A DNA stretch of 64,000 bases from Sulfuritalea sp. (GCA_023229545.1 JALNZB010000015.1:14866-78865), one strand, 5' to 3'. Numbered from the stretch's first letter, positions 26,830 to 35,930 are shown. The notes: generated from the letters alone by a model not told the origin. Program-made: numbers and translations.

Positions 26830-28182
26830 ATGATCCGCAAGTTTTTGCGCCACGTGTTTCGTCGTGGCGCCCCCTCCATGCCGCACGCGCCGGCCAAGAT
26901 TCCCGTGGCCCGCCATGGCATTCGCCGCGAGCGGGTCTCGGTGGGCGCGCGTCGCACTTGCGAGGCGCTTCAGCACGCCGGGCACAAGGCCTATATCGTC
27001 GGCGGCGCCGTGCGTGACCTGATCGCCGGCATCGAACCCAAGGACTACGACATCGCCACCGATGCGACGCCGGAGCAGGTGCGCTCGCTGTTTCGCCGCG
27101 CCCGCATCATCGGTCGCCGCTTCCAGATCGTGCATGTGATGCAGGGCGGCGAGACGCTCGAAGTGTCCACCTTCCGCGCCGCCCACGATGCCCATACGGT
27201 CAAGGATGAGCATGGCCGAGTGCTGCGCGACAACGTGTTTGGTTCGATCGCGGAAGATGCCGCACGCCGTGATTTCACGGTCAATGCCCTGTATTACGAT
27301 CCGGCCACCGAGACGGTGATCGACTATCACGATGGCGTCGCCGACCTGAAGCAGAAGACGCTGCGCATGATCGGCGAGCCGACGCAGCGCTACCGCGAAG
27401 ACCCGGTGCGCATGCTGCGCGCGGTGCGGCTTTCCGCCAAGCTGGGGTTGACGCTCGATCCGGCGGTGCGGGCGCCGATCCGCGAGATGGCGGAGTTGAT
27501 GGAAAACGTGCCGGCGGCGCGCATGTTCGACGAGATGCTGAAGTTGCTGTTTTCCGGGCACTCGGTCGAATGCCTCAAGCGCTTGCGCGACGATGGCCTG
27601 CATCACGGCCTGCTGCCGCTGCTGGACGTGATTCTGGAGCAGCCGCTGGGCGAGAAGTTCGTCATGCTGTCCCTGGCCAGCACCGATGCGCGGGTCAAGG
27701 CCGGCAAGTCGCTGTCGCCCGGTTATCTGTTCGCCACCCTGCTCTGGCACGAAGTGCTGGCCGCCTGGGAGGCGCGCAAGGCGAAGGGCGACGTGCCGAT
27801 TCCGGCGCTGTATGAAGCCATGGACGAAGTGCTCGACATGCAGGCTGAGAAGCTTGCCATCACGCGCCGCATCGTTGGCGACATCAAGGATATCTGGGCG
27901 CTGCAACCGCGCTTCGAGAAGCGCGCCGGAAAATCGCCCTATCGCCTGATCGAACTGCCGCGTTTTCGCGCCGGTTACGATTTCCTCGTCTTGCGCGCCG
28001 AGAGCGGCGAGATCGACATGGAACTGGCGACCTGGTGGCACGACTTCCAGAATGCCGATCATGAGGCTCGCGAAGCCATGCTGGTGCCCGATAGCGGCCC
28101 CAAAAAACGTCGGCGCCGTGTGCGTGGCAAGAAGTCGGCGGGCGAGGGCGACGCGGTGGTCAGCGCGTCCAGCGAAGCCTGA
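26830..28182 (+). CDS. pcnB: Poly(A) polymerase I
   Basis: 450 aa, class II nucleotidyltransferase family. The catalytic segment is KAYIVGGAVRDLIAGIEPKDYDIATDATPEQV (GGAVRD and DYDIAT carry the acidic pair); RRDFTVNALYYD and ED PVRMLRAVRLSAKLG follow. A very basic C terminus (KKRRRRVRGKKS) fits PcnB rather than the tRNA CCA-adding enzyme. It adds poly(A) tails that promote RNA decay. ATG 26830 gives MIRKFLRHVF; a much longer frame upstream overlaps the divergent SDR and is rejected. folK starts 1 bp after the stop. Confidence 0.93.
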   Translation: MIRKFLRHVFRRGAPSMPHAPAKIPVARHGIRRERVSVGARRTCEALQHAGHKAYIVGGAVRDLIAGIEPKDYDIATDATPEQVRSLFRRARIIGRRFQIVHVMQGGETLEVSTFRAAHDAHTVKDEHGRVLRDNVFGSIAEDAARRDFTVNALYYDPATETVIDYHDGVADLKQKTLRMIGEPTQRYREDPVRMLRAVRLSAKLGLTLDPAVRAPIREMAELMENVPAARMFDEMLKLLFSGHSVECLKRLRDDGLHHGLLPLLDVILEQPLGEKFVMLSLASTDARVKAGKSLSPGYLFATLLWHEVLAAWEARKAKGDVPIPALYEAMDEVLDMQAEKLAITRRIVGDIKDIWALQPRFEKRAGKSPYRLIELPRFRAGYDFLVLRAESGEIDMELATWWHDFQNADHEAREAMLVPDSGPKKRRRRVRGKKSAGEGDAVVSASSEA

Positions 28183-28183
28183 C

Positions 28184-28678
28184 GTGAGCCAGCGTTGCTT
28201 CATCGCGCTGGGCGCCAATCTGGGGGATCCGGTGGCGACGGTGAAGGCGGCCATCGTCGCCCTGCGCGGACTGCCGCAGACGGAATTCATCGCTGCGTCC
28301 TCCCTGTATTGCACGGCGCCGGTGGGTCTAAAGCATCAGCCCGACTTCATCAATGCAGTGGTCGAACTGATTGCCGTGTCGCCAGCGCCGACTCTTCTCG
28401 AATCCCTGTTTGACATCGAAGCGCGCTTTGGCCGCCGACGCAGCGTCAGGAACGCGCCGCGCACCCTCGATCTCGATCTGCTGCTCTATGGCGACGCCGT
28501 GAGCCACGACCCGCAACTTATCCTGCCGCATCCGCGATTGCATGAGCGCGCTTTCGTACTGGCGCCGCTGGCGGAAATCGCGCCGCAACTGGTGATTCCC
28601 GGTCGCGGCGCCGTGGCCGATCTGCTGTTGCGTTGCGCCGGCCAGCAGATCGAGAAGCTGCTGGCGCAAGCGGCCTGA
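28184..28678 (+). CDS. folK: 2-amino-4-hydroxy-6-hydroxymethyldihydropteridine diphosphokinase
   Basis: Folate pathway enzyme that transfers pyrophosphate from ATP to the hydroxymethylpterin. The 164 residues contain the family blocks ALGANLGDP, QPDFINAVVEL, FGRRRSVRNAPRTLDLDLLLYG and LPHPRLHERAFVLAPL. The best start is GTG 28184, one base after the pcnB stop, and pcnB-folK-panB is a familiar order. A loop (IAVSPAPTLLESL) is encoded by a dispersed-repeat copy; the normal sequence there is also variable. Confidence 0.94.
   Translation: MSQRCFIALGANLGDPVATVKAAIVALRGLPQTEFIAASSLYCTAPVGLKHQPDFINAVVELIAVSPAPTLLESLFDIEARFGRRRSVRNAPRTLDLDLLLYGDAVSHDPQLILPHPRLHERAFVLAPLAEIAPQLVIPGRGAVADLLLRCAGQQIEKLLAQAA
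28373..28395 (+). repeat. Dispersed 23-bp repeat, copy 9 (inside folK)
   Basis: Forward copy GCCGTGTCGCC-AGCGCCGACTCT, read as AVSPAPTL in FolK. Confidence 0.65.
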
Positions 28679-28681
28679 ATC

Positions 28682-29044
28682 ATGGCGTCGGTGATGCATA
28701 TCCCCGTCGTTTGGCAAACCGCGCTGCTGCTCGCGGCCTCGAATGTCTTCATGACCTTCGCCTGGTATGCGCATCTCAAGAACCTCAACGACCGGTTGTG
28801 GTGGATTGCCGCGCTGGCGTCGTGGGGCATTGCGCTGTTCGAGTATCTGTTGCAAGTGCCGGCCAATCGCATCGGTCACCAGGAGATGTCGCTGGCGCAA
28901 CTCAAGATCATGCAGGAAGCGATCACGCTCACGGTATTCGTTCCTTTTGTCATCTTCTACATGGAGCAACCGTTGAAGCTCGATTACCTGTGGGCGGGGT
29001 TGTGTATCCTAGGCGCCGTCTACTTCGTTTTCCGCTCGCCATGA
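28682..29044 (+). CDS. DMT/DUF486-type small membrane protein
   Basis: 120 aa with four hydrophobic helices (about 8-24, 38-58, 75-93 and 98-116) and the DUF486 pattern NVFMTFAWYAHLK and QVPANRIGH. DUF486 proteins are four-helix members of the drug/metabolite transporter superfamily; substrate unknown. The ATG is 3 bp after the folK stop and the TGA overlaps the panB ATG (ATGA), so it is embedded in the folK-panB operon. Confidence 0.87.
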   Translation: MASVMHIPVVWQTALLLAASNVFMTFAWYAHLKNLNDRLWWIAALASWGIALFEYLLQVPANRIGHQEMSLAQLKIMQEAITLTVFVPFVIFYMEQPLKLDYLWAGLCILGAVYFVFRSP

Positions 29045-29856
29045 CCTATCTAGCCAGCAACAAGCCGATCACGCTGCCGGAACTGGCGCGCATGAAGCGC
29101 GAAAGCCAGAAGATCGCCATGCTCACCGGCTACGACGCCAGCTTTGCCGCGCTGGAGGACCGCTGCGGGGTGGATGTGATCCTCGTCGGCGATTCGCTGG
29201 GCAACGTCTTGCAGGGCAAGACCTCGACCTTGGCGGTGACCATGGAGCAGATGGTCTATCACACGGAATGCGTCGGCCACATGGCGCAGCGCGCGATGTG
29301 CGTCGCCGACATGCCCTTCGGCAGCTATCAGGAATCGAAGGAACTGGCGCTGCGCAATGCCGTGCGCCTGCTTGCCGCCGGGGCCGAGATGGTCAAGCTG
29401 GAAGGCGGCGAGGTGATGGCGGAGACCGTGCATTTTCTGATCGAGCGCGGCGTGCCGGTCTGCGGCCACATCGGCCTGACGCCGCAATCGGTGCATGCGC
29501 TGGGCGGCTACCACGTGCAGGGGCGCGGCGAGGAAGGCGCGGCGCGCATGAAGCGCGACGCCCTGGCGCTGGAGCAGGCGGGCGCCGCGCTGATGGTGCT
29601 GGAAATGGTGCCGGCGCAGCTCGCCGCCGAAATTACCGGGCTGCTCAGGGTCTGCGCCACCATCGGCATTGGCGCCGGACCGGACTGCGACGGCCAGGTA
29701 TTGGTGCTGCACGACATGCTGGGCGTCTATCCCGGCAAGAAGGGGCGCTTCGTGCGCAACTTCATGGAGGGCGCGGCGAGCATCGACGCCGCCGTGACGG
29801 CCTACGTCAAGGCCGTCAAGGACGGCAGTTTCCCCGCGCCTGAACACACTTACTGA
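29041..29856 (+). CDS. panB: 3-methyl-2-oxobutanoate hydroxymethyltransferase
   Basis: First step of pantothenate synthesis, ketoisovalerate to ketopantoate with methylenetetrahydrofolate. 271 aa with KIAMLTGYDASFA, VGDSLGNVLQG, the metal-binding Asp residues (VGDSL and VADMPFGSY), VKLEGG, HIGLTPQSVH and the C-terminal GKKGRFVRNF. It overlaps the preceding membrane protein gene by four bases and is followed 108 bp later by panC. Confidence 0.96.
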   Translation: MTYLASNKPITLPELARMKRESQKIAMLTGYDASFAALEDRCGVDVILVGDSLGNVLQGKTSTLAVTMEQMVYHTECVGHMAQRAMCVADMPFGSYQESKELALRNAVRLLAAGAEMVKLEGGEVMAETVHFLIERGVPVCGHIGLTPQSVHALGGYHVQGRGEEGAARMKRDALALEQAGAALMVLEMVPAQLAAEITGLLRVCATIGIGAGPDCDGQVLVLHDMLGVYPGKKGRFVRNFMEGAASIDAAVTAYVKAVKDGSFPAPEHTY

Positions 29857-29929
29857 CTGGCTTGACTTTGAGATACGCCCCAATGATGAACGTCATGCCA
29901 GTTTTCCCCATCCCCACCCCAGCCCTCCC

Positions 29930-29946
29930 CTTGAAGGGGATGGAGA
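29930..29946. repeat. Short CCCCTTGAAGGGG palindrome in the panB-panC gap
   Basis: CCCTCCCCTTGAAGGGG can fold into a small GC hairpin upstream of panC. It is the same general type as the element before purF and probably a minor REP-like sequence. Confidence 0.35.
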
Positions 29947-29964
29947 TTATGGGTCGCTGACGCG

Positions 29965-30804
29965 ATGCTCACGCTAATGCAGATCCACGAAACCATCGCG
30001 TCGCTGAGAGCGGCGCGAAGCAAGCTTCGTCGCGTCGCGCTGGTGCCGACCATGGGCAACCTGCACGATGGGCATATCGCGTTGATGACGCAAGCGCGAG
30101 GTCACGCCGATGCGGTGATCGCCACGATCTTCGTCAATCGCCTGCAATTCCGCCCCGGCGAGGACTTCGAGAAGTACCCGCGCAGCTTTGCGGCGGACTG
30201 CGAACGTCTGGAGGCGGCTGGCGTCGAGCATCTCTTTGTGCCAACGGAAGCGGAAATGTATCCGCAACCGCAGACTTACCAGATCGAGCCTCCGTTCGAG
30301 CAGGCGGGCATTCTCGATGGCGAGTTCCGCCCCGGACATTTTCGCGGCGTCGCCACGGTGGTGATGAAACTGTTCCAGATCGCCCAGCCCGATGTGGCGC
30401 TGTTCGGCAAGAAGGATTACCAGCAGTTGATGGTCATTCGCAACATGGTGCGCGATTTCAACCTGCCCATCGAGATCATCGGCGGCGAGACGGTGCGCGC
30501 CGCCGACGGCCTGGCTCTGTCCTCGCGCAACGGCTATTTGTCCGGGGCGGAACGGGCGGAAGCGCCGCATTTGTTCCGTGTATTAACTAAAGTTATAGGG
30601 GCCGTGCGCGCCGGAACCCTTGATTTTGCTGGGCTGGAGCAGGGGGCCGTCCTCGAACTCCAAGCCAGTGGCTGGATTCCGGATTATGTTGCGTTGCGTA
30701 AAAAACTTGATCTACAATTGCCGTCCGCTCACGATTCCGGATTGGTGGTGTTGGCGGCGGCGCGCTTGGGAAGCACGCGCCTCATCGACAATCTGGAAGT
30801 TTAG
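29965..30804 (+). CDS. panC: Pantothenate synthetase
   Basis: ATP-dependent condensation of pantoate with beta-alanine. 279 aa. It contains LVPTMGNLHDGHIALM (HIGH-like nucleotide site), ATIFVNRLQFRPGEDFEKYPR, FRPGHFRGVATVVMKLF, LFGKKDYQQL and LALSSRNGYLS. The usual VNPxQF is VNRLQF here, a change next to the pantoate-binding Gln that is worth noting but leaves the Gln in place. ATG 29965 begins MLTLMQIHETIASLR. Confidence 0.96.
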   Translation: MLTLMQIHETIASLRAARSKLRRVALVPTMGNLHDGHIALMTQARGHADAVIATIFVNRLQFRPGEDFEKYPRSFAADCERLEAAGVEHLFVPTEAEMYPQPQTYQIEPPFEQAGILDGEFRPGHFRGVATVVMKLFQIAQPDVALFGKKDYQQLMVIRNMVRDFNLPIEIIGGETVRAADGLALSSRNGYLSGAERAEAPHLFRVLTKVIGAVRAGTLDFAGLEQGAVLELQASGWIPDYVALRKKLDLQLPSAHDSGLVVLAAARLGSTRLIDNLEV

Positions 30805-30917
30805 GCCACTGCGATGCGCTCATGCCGGCGGTGTACCAGAAGCGAACGAGACGGGAGCATTGCTCCCTTTGGCGAACTCCCGATTTATTGCCGCCTTTGC
30901 ATGAGAAAGGTTTGACA

Positions 30918-31301
30918 ATGCAACGCATGATGCTCAAGTCGAAACTTCACCGCGTCACGGTGACCCAATCCGAACTGCACTACGAGGGTTCCTGCGCCAT
31001 CGATGAAAATCTGCTGGACGCAGCCGACATCAGGGAATACCAGCAGATCGACATCTACAACGTGAACAATGGCGAGCGTTTCACGACCTATGCCATTCGC
31101 GCCGAGCGCGGCAGCGGCACCATTTCGGTGAACGGCGCCGCCGCGCGCAAGGCCGCCACCGGCGACCTGCTGATTATCGCCACCTACGTCATGATGAACG
31201 AGATCGAACTGCAAAAGTTCGAGCCCGATCTGGTGTATGTCGATGCCAGAAACCGCGTCACGCACCACAGCCGGCATATTCCGGCGCAAGCGGCAGCCTG
31301 A
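30918..31301 (+). CDS. panD: Aspartate 1-decarboxylase, pyruvoyl-dependent
   Basis: Makes beta-alanine from aspartate. 127 aa, beginning MQRMMLKSKLHRVTVTQ. The self-cleavage site Gly24-Ser25 (YEGSCAID) that yields the pyruvoyl group is intact. The AAAGG site and homology fix the start at ATG 30918; an upstream in-frame extension is rejected. With panB and panC it completes the pantothenate pathway cluster, and a terminator follows. Confidence 0.96.
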   Translation: MQRMMLKSKLHRVTVTQSELHYEGSCAIDENLLDAADIREYQQIDIYNVNNGERFTTYAIRAERGSGTISVNGAAARKAATGDLLIIATYVMMNEIELQKFEPDLVYVDARNRVTHHSRHIPAQAAA

Positions 31302-31324
31302 TCTCTCTGCTTGCGGCGCCAGCA

Positions 31325-31349
31325 GCCCACCCTGGCGGTGGGCTTTTTT
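31325..31349 (+). terminator. Rho-independent terminator after panD
   Basis: GCCCACC-CTGGC-GGTGGGC with a following run of six T, 24 bp after the panD stop. Confidence 0.92.
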
Positions 31350-31420
31350 ATGGTTCGCCAGTCCCGCCTCGGTGTATTCTTCGCAACAGAAGAAGAGCGA
31401 ATTGAAGCAAGGGGGAGGGC

Positions 31421-31792
31421 ATGACCAAGAAAATTCTGATCGCCGACGACGAGCCGAATATCGTCATTTCGCTTGAGTTTCTGCTCAAGCGCGAAGGCTA
31501 CGAGATCGTCGTTGCGCACAATGGCGCCGAGGCGCTTGCACGGGTCCACGCCGAGCGGCCCGATATGGCAATTCTCGATGTCATGATGCCGTTGCGGAAC
31601 GGCTTTGAGGTCTGCCAGGATCTGCGTCAGGATCCCGAGTTTGCGAATTTGCGGATCATGATGCTGACCGCCAAGGGGCGCGATACCGAAGTCTCCAAAG
31701 GTCTGGCGCTGGGCGCCGACGTCTATATGACGAAGCCGTTCTCGACCCGAGAACTTGTCGCCCAGGTCAAGGCGCTGATCGACAGGGCATGA
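31421..31792 (+). CDS. Single-domain CheY-like response regulator
   Basis: 123 aa receiver domain with the acidic pocket D9/D10, phosphoacceptor D53 (AILDVMMP), Thr in MMLTAKG and Lys in YMTKPF. There is no output domain. GGGGGAGG stands upstream of ATG 31421. It begins a three-gene unit with a kinase-like/exonuclease fusion and a CBS/DUF294 protein. This trio recalls loci beside acetate/solute symporters in Azoarcus- and Thauera-like bacteria (from memory); here no symporter is adjacent. Confidence 0.92.
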   Translation: MTKKILIADDEPNIVISLEFLLKREGYEIVVAHNGAEALARVHAERPDMAILDVMMPLRNGFEVCQDLRQDPEFANLRIMMLTAKGRDTEVSKGLALGADVYMTKPFSTRELVAQVKALIDRA

Positions 31793-31827
31793 GCGCCCGT
31801 CGCCCTGGTTATTGAGTTGATGGCATC

Positions 31828-33999
31828 GTGAGTTCCCAGGTCAAACTGATCACAGCCGTCGTGGTTGCCTGCGGCTTCTTGTGGGCTGTCCTGCTGGCGG
31901 CGGGCGGCGTTATTGGCTCGGGGCTTGAAGCGCAGGAGCAGGCGCTGCTTGCAGCCGTGTTCGAGCGTCGCCTGGGCGCCTTGTTGATGATTGTCTTTGT
32001 CGCCTGCGTCTTTCTGTTTCTCATGCTGCGCGCCGCGCACGAGTTTCTGGTTTTGCCCCCGGCACGGGCTGCGGAAGAAGCCCGTGCCATGCTCGAAGAG
32101 CCGTCGACCCGCTTGACCGTGCAGGGTAGTCGCGAGTTGCAGGCTTTGCTTGTCACCGTCAATCGACTAGCCGAGCAGCATCAGGCGCGCGACGAAGATA
32201 TCGAAGTGCGAATCGGCGCCGCCAATGCGGCGGCCGAGGCTGATCGCAACCGCTTCGCCGTGCTCATGTCGGAACTCGCGCAAGGTGTCATCGTCTGCAA
32301 TCTCGATGGTCGGGTGCTGCTCTACAACCGTCGCGCCCGCGCCATTTTCGCCGGCTCGTCGGGCCATGGCATGGCGGCACTCGGTCTTGGCCGTTCGATC
32401 TACGGCATTTTTGACCGGCACCTGATTGCCTACGCCCTCGAAAATATCGATACGCGGCGGCGCACTCACCGTCACTTCGTTGCGGTGACCGAATCCGGTC
32501 GCCTGCTGCGCGTTCTGGTGGCGCCCATACCCGAGGCGGGGGCCGCGATCGAGGACGGTGCGGAGGACGGTGTCGGGACCGGCGCGGAGGCGGGATTCTC
32601 CGGCTACATGACGATGATCGAGGATATGACCGAGACATTCGACAGCGAGTCAACGCGCGACCAGTTGTTGCAGGATCTCACCGAGAGCAGTCGGGGCCCG
32701 GTGGCCAGTCTGCGCGCCGCCGCCGAGACGCTGTACGACTACGCCGACATGAGCGCCGAGGAGCATCGGCGTTTTCTCGAGGTCGTCCGCGACGAGGCCG
32801 GAAGCCTTGCCGGGCGCGTCGAAACGGCGGCACGCACGTATGCGGCGGTGCTCAAGTCGCGCTGGCCACTGGAGGAAATGCTCGGCTCCGATCTGTTGAT
32901 GGCGGCCTGTCGCCGGATCGCCGACCGCTGCTCCTTGCCGGTGAGCCTCGAAGACGTCGATACCGAGGTATGGGTCAAGGTTGATGGTTTCTCCCTGTTG
33001 CAGGCGATGACCTATCTTGCGGCTCGTCTGCGCGACGAATACCAGATCAAGGAGATATCGCTGCGTCTGAGCCGGGACGGCGCGATGGCGCATGTCGACC
33101 TGATCTGGTCAGGGGTGTTCATGAGCACCGAGACGGTGATGCATTGGGAACTTGACCCGATGACCGTGGCTGGGGAGTCGTCGCCACTGACGGTGCGTGA
33201 CGTCGTCGAGCGCAACGGGGGCGAAGTATGGTTTCAGCGCGATCGCGCTTCACACCGCGCCTTCTTTCGATTCCTGCTGCCGGTCGTTAGCGAGCAGGCG
33301 GCGAGTTCTTCCGCTGCGGAAACCGCGATGGTCGACAGCCGTCCCGAGTTCTACGACTTCGATCTGTTCAAGGGCGAGGAAACCGGTCTGGCGCTGGACG
33401 ACCGGCTCCTGGCGCAGTTGACCTACACTGCCTTCGATACGGAGACCACCGGCCTTGATCCGTCGGCGGGCGATGAGATCATCCAGATCGGCGCGGTGCG
33501 CATCGTCAATCGCCGCCTGCTGCGGCAGGAATCCTTCGAGCAGTTGATCGATCCGCAGCGGAGCCTGCCGGCGCAGTCGGTGAAGATTCACGGCATTACC
33601 GCCGACATGCTGTCCGGTCAGCCGCCCATCGGGCGTGTACTACCGATGTTCCGCGCCTTCGTCGCCGATACCGTGCTGGTGGCGCACAACGCGGCATTCG
33701 ACATGCGCTTTCTGGAATTGAAGGAAGCCAGCACCGGAATCCGCTTCGACCGTCCGGTGCTCGATACATTTCTGCTCTCCGCCGTGCTGTTTCCGAATCA
33801 GGAGTCGCATCGTCTGGAAGCCATCGCCCAGCGGCTGGGCGTATCGGTGCTCGGACGCCACACGGCGGTCGGCGACGCCATCGTCACCGCCGAGGTTTTC
33901 CTCAAGATGCTGCCATTGCTCGTCGACCGGGGCATCCGCACGCTGGGTGAAGCTCGTGAGGCCAGTGAGAAAACCTACCATGCCCGCATTCATTACTGA
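31828..33999 (+). CDS. Degenerate PAS histidine kinase fused to DnaQ-type 3'-5' exonuclease
   Basis: 723 aa from GTG 31828. Two membrane helices (~7-30, 50-70) and a HAMP-like linker come first, then a PAS domain (~140-270) and a region that aligns with a histidine kinase but has lost its hallmarks: where kinases have SHELR-P this protein has TESSRGP (Glu286 instead of the phospho-His), and the ATP-binding lobe (~380-487) lacks clear N, G1 and G2 boxes. Residues ~532-700 are a DEDDh exonuclease with all catalytic residues: D537 and E539 (FDTETTG), D625 (HNAAFD), H678 and D683 (GRHTAVGD). A membrane-anchored nuclease controlled by a sensory module is inferred. It follows the response regulator by 35 bp. 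Confidence 0.88.
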   Translation: MSSQVKLITAVVVACGFLWAVLLAAGGVIGSGLEAQEQALLAAVFERRLGALLMIVFVACVFLFLMLRAAHEFLVLPPARAAEEARAMLEEPSTRLTVQGSRELQALLVTVNRLAEQHQARDEDIEVRIGAANAAAEADRNRFAVLMSELAQGVIVCNLDGRVLLYNRRARAIFAGSSGHGMAALGLGRSIYGIFDRHLIAYALENIDTRRRTHRHFVAVTESGRLLRVLVAPIPEAGAAIEDGAEDGVGTGAEAGFSGYMTMIEDMTETFDSESTRDQLLQDLTESSRGPVASLRAAAETLYDYADMSAEEHRRFLEVVRDEAGSLAGRVETAARTYAAVLKSRWPLEEMLGSDLLMAACRRIADRCSLPVSLEDVDTEVWVKVDGFSLLQAMTYLAARLRDEYQIKEISLRLSRDGAMAHVDLIWSGVFMSTETVMHWELDPMTVAGESSPLTVRDVVERNGGEVWFQRDRASHRAFFRFLLPVVSEQAASSSAAETAMVDSRPEFYDFDLFKGEETGLALDDRLLAQLTYTAFDTETTGLDPSAGDEIIQIGAVRIVNRRLLRQESFEQLIDPQRSLPAQSVKIHGITADMLSGQPPIGRVLPMFRAFVADTVLVAHNAAFDMRFLELKEASTGIRFDRPVLDTFLLSAVLFPNQESHRLEAIAQRLGVSVLGRHTAVGDAIVTAEVFLKMLPLLVDRGIRTLGEAREASEKTYHARIHY

Positions 34000-34017
34000 G
34001 GGCGCCTCGTCGACGCG

Positions 34018-35442
34018 GTGTCGGTGAACCTCAATACCACGTTGCACCACCTGCCGCTGGCGCCGCCCGTGGTGGTCGATCCGGCGACCTCGGTGCGTGA
34101 CGCCCTGCGCGCCATCGACGCACGGGGCGCCGAGGCTGCCGTCATTGTCGATACGGCGAGCTCGGTGCCGCTCGGCATCGTGACCCTGCGCGACGCGCTA
34201 CGCGCCATCGTCAATAACGAATGCGATGTGGCCGGGCCAGTGGCTAGCGTCATGACCGGCGGGCTGTCCAGCCTCCCGGCGGAAGCCACGGTGCATCAGG
34301 CAACGGTCCTCATGTTTCGTCGCGGCATGCGCCACCTGATTCTGACCGGGGCCGATGGACGCCTGTTCAACGTCGTCTCTCAGGGTGATCTGTATGGCAT
34401 GCAGGCGGCAGACTCGGCGAGTCTGGCCAACGCCATTCTGGCAACCCGGACCATCGCCGAACTTGCCGCGCAGACCACTGCCGTGAGCCGCTTCGCTGCC
34501 CGTCGCCTGGTCGAGGGCAGCGGCGCGGAAGCCCTGTGCGAATGGATTTCGGCGCTCAATGACCTGATTGCCCTGCAAGCCATCGATCTGGTAGAGGGCG
34601 AGTTCGATCTTCCTTATGTACCGTGGTGCTGGCTGGTTTTTGGCTCGGAGGGCAGGCTGGAACAGACGCTGGTCACGGATCAGGATAACGGCATTATTTT
34701 CGTCGCGGACTCGGCGGAGGAGGCGGATGATCTGCGGCGGAAATTCCTGCCCTTCGCCCAAGCGGTCAACGCGGCGCTCGATGTCTGCGGATTCCCGCTA
34801 TGCACCGGGAAGATCATGGCCGGCAACCCGGCCTGGTGTCTTTCCAGTCACGAGTGGAAGCGGCGCTTTGACGGCTGGATCACGGTGCCGCAGCCAAAAG
34901 CCCTGCTCAATGCCACCATCTTTTTTGATTTCCGACCGCTTTATGGCCGCGAAGAATTGGTGACCGAACTGCAACGCTGGCTCTTGCATCGCATCAAGGG
35001 CAACACAGCCTTCCTGCGCGCGATGGCGGTCAATGCGCTGGAGCAGGAACCGCCGTTGAGCTGGTGGCGTGACTTCCGCTGCAACGACAACCGCGAGTAT
35101 CCCCGCACGCTCGATCTCAAAGGGCAGGGTATCCGCCTGTTTGTCGATGCGCTGCGCATACTTGCGCTGGCTCACGGGGTCGACCACACCAACACCGTCG
35201 AGCGCCTGCGCGGCATGCGGCAGGCTCTGGGCATGCCGCTTGAGGAGGCGGCGGCGATGGCGGCCGCTTTCTACCAGATACAGCGCCTGCGCTTGCAGAA
35301 TCAGGTGTCCGGCGAGTTTCCCGAAGCCGCCAACCGGATCAATCCCGACCGTCTGCACCAACTCGACCGGCAAATTCTCAAGGAAGCCTTTCGCCAGGCG
35401 CGCACGCTGCAACAGCGGTTGCGGCTGGATTTCCTGAACTAG
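34018..35442 (+). CDS. CBS-domain DUF294 nucleotidyltransferase-like signalling protein
   Basis: 474 aa. A CBS pair (~15-130) precedes a GlnD-type nucleotidyltransferase domain with FGSEGRLEQTLVTDQDNG (~208-225), containing the GS...TDQD metal-binding acids, and a DUF294 C-terminal helical domain (~330-474). The family is thought to transfer or sense nucleotides; substrates are not known. GTG codons at 34018 and 34024 are both possible starts. It begins 18 bp after the exonuclease fusion. The stop overlaps the convergent fur stop by 4 bp. Confidence 0.88.
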   Translation: MSVNLNTTLHHLPLAPPVVVDPATSVRDALRAIDARGAEAAVIVDTASSVPLGIVTLRDALRAIVNNECDVAGPVASVMTGGLSSLPAEATVHQATVLMFRRGMRHLILTGADGRLFNVVSQGDLYGMQAADSASLANAILATRTIAELAAQTTAVSRFAARRLVEGSGAEALCEWISALNDLIALQAIDLVEGEFDLPYVPWCWLVFGSEGRLEQTLVTDQDNGIIFVADSAEEADDLRRKFLPFAQAVNAALDVCGFPLCTGKIMAGNPAWCLSSHEWKRRFDGWITVPQPKALLNATIFFDFRPLYGREELVTELQRWLLHRIKGNTAFLRAMAVNALEQEPPLSWWRDFRCNDNREYPRTLDLKGQGIRLFVDALRILALAHGVDHTNTVERLRGMRQALGMPLEEAAAMAAAFYQIQRLRLQNQVSGEFPEAANRINPDRLHQLDRQILKEAFRQARTLQQRLRLDFLN

Positions 35443-35930
35443 GCGTTCCCCGCCTTTCCTTGGTTTTTCCCTGAGTTGCCCTGGGTACTTGCGGTATTGC
35501 GGTTGGGGCATTCCTCGCGCAAGCAATCGGCATACAGGCAAAGCGAGTGCGCCTTGACGGCGAACTGTTTTGCCCTGGCGATGCTGGCTTGGCGTTTTTC
35601 TATGACGGAATCGCAGAATTCCTCGACGCGACCGCATTGCAGGCAGACGAGATGGTCGTGGTGTTGGCCTTCGTTCAGCTCGAATACCGACTTTCCCGAG
35701 TCGAAGACATGGCGCTCAAGAAGTCCGGCCTGTTCGAATTGCTGGAGAACCCGGTAAACCGTCGCCAGGCCGATGTTTTCGCCATCGCGGTGGAGCTGGC
35801 GATATACGTCCTCGGCGCCAAGATGCCGGCTCGATTCCCTTTCCTGCGCCTTGTGGAACAGTTCAAGAATCCTCAGGCGCGGGATCGTAAGTTTGAGGCC
35901 GGTTTTTTTGAGATCTTCGGAGTTGGACAC
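35439..35930 (-). CDS. fur: Ferric uptake regulator family protein
   Basis: 163 aa from GTG 35930, which follows AGGTGG. The winged helix (TIPRLRILELFHKA, then LGAEDVYRQLH, and IGLATVYRVLQQFEQAGL) is typical of Fur, as are the metal sites HHDHLVCLQCGRVEEFCD and C-terminal CLYADCLREEC. With Fe2+ it should repress iron uptake genes. The last ~20 residues (from NRNTAS) are a polar extension. It faces an iron-transport operon across a 160-bp gap that contains a Fur box. A specialised paralogue rather than the global Fur cannot be excluded. Confidence 0.92.
   Translation of the reverse strand: MSNSEDLKKTGLKLTIPRLRILELFHKAQERESSRHLGAEDVYRQLHRDGENIGLATVYRVLQQFEQAGLLERHVFDSGKSVFELNEGQHHDHLVCLQCGRVEEFCDSVIEKRQASIARAKQFAVKAHSLCLYADCLREECPNRNTASTQGNSGKNQGKAGNA

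Noticed and set aside
26779..28314. 511-codon antisense frame over pcnB
   Set aside because: pcnB has all catalytic motifs on the plus strand.
30850..30875. GGGAGC-ATT-GCTCCC hairpin before panD as a terminator or riboswitch
   Set aside because: Short stem with only three T after it; not enough for either claim.
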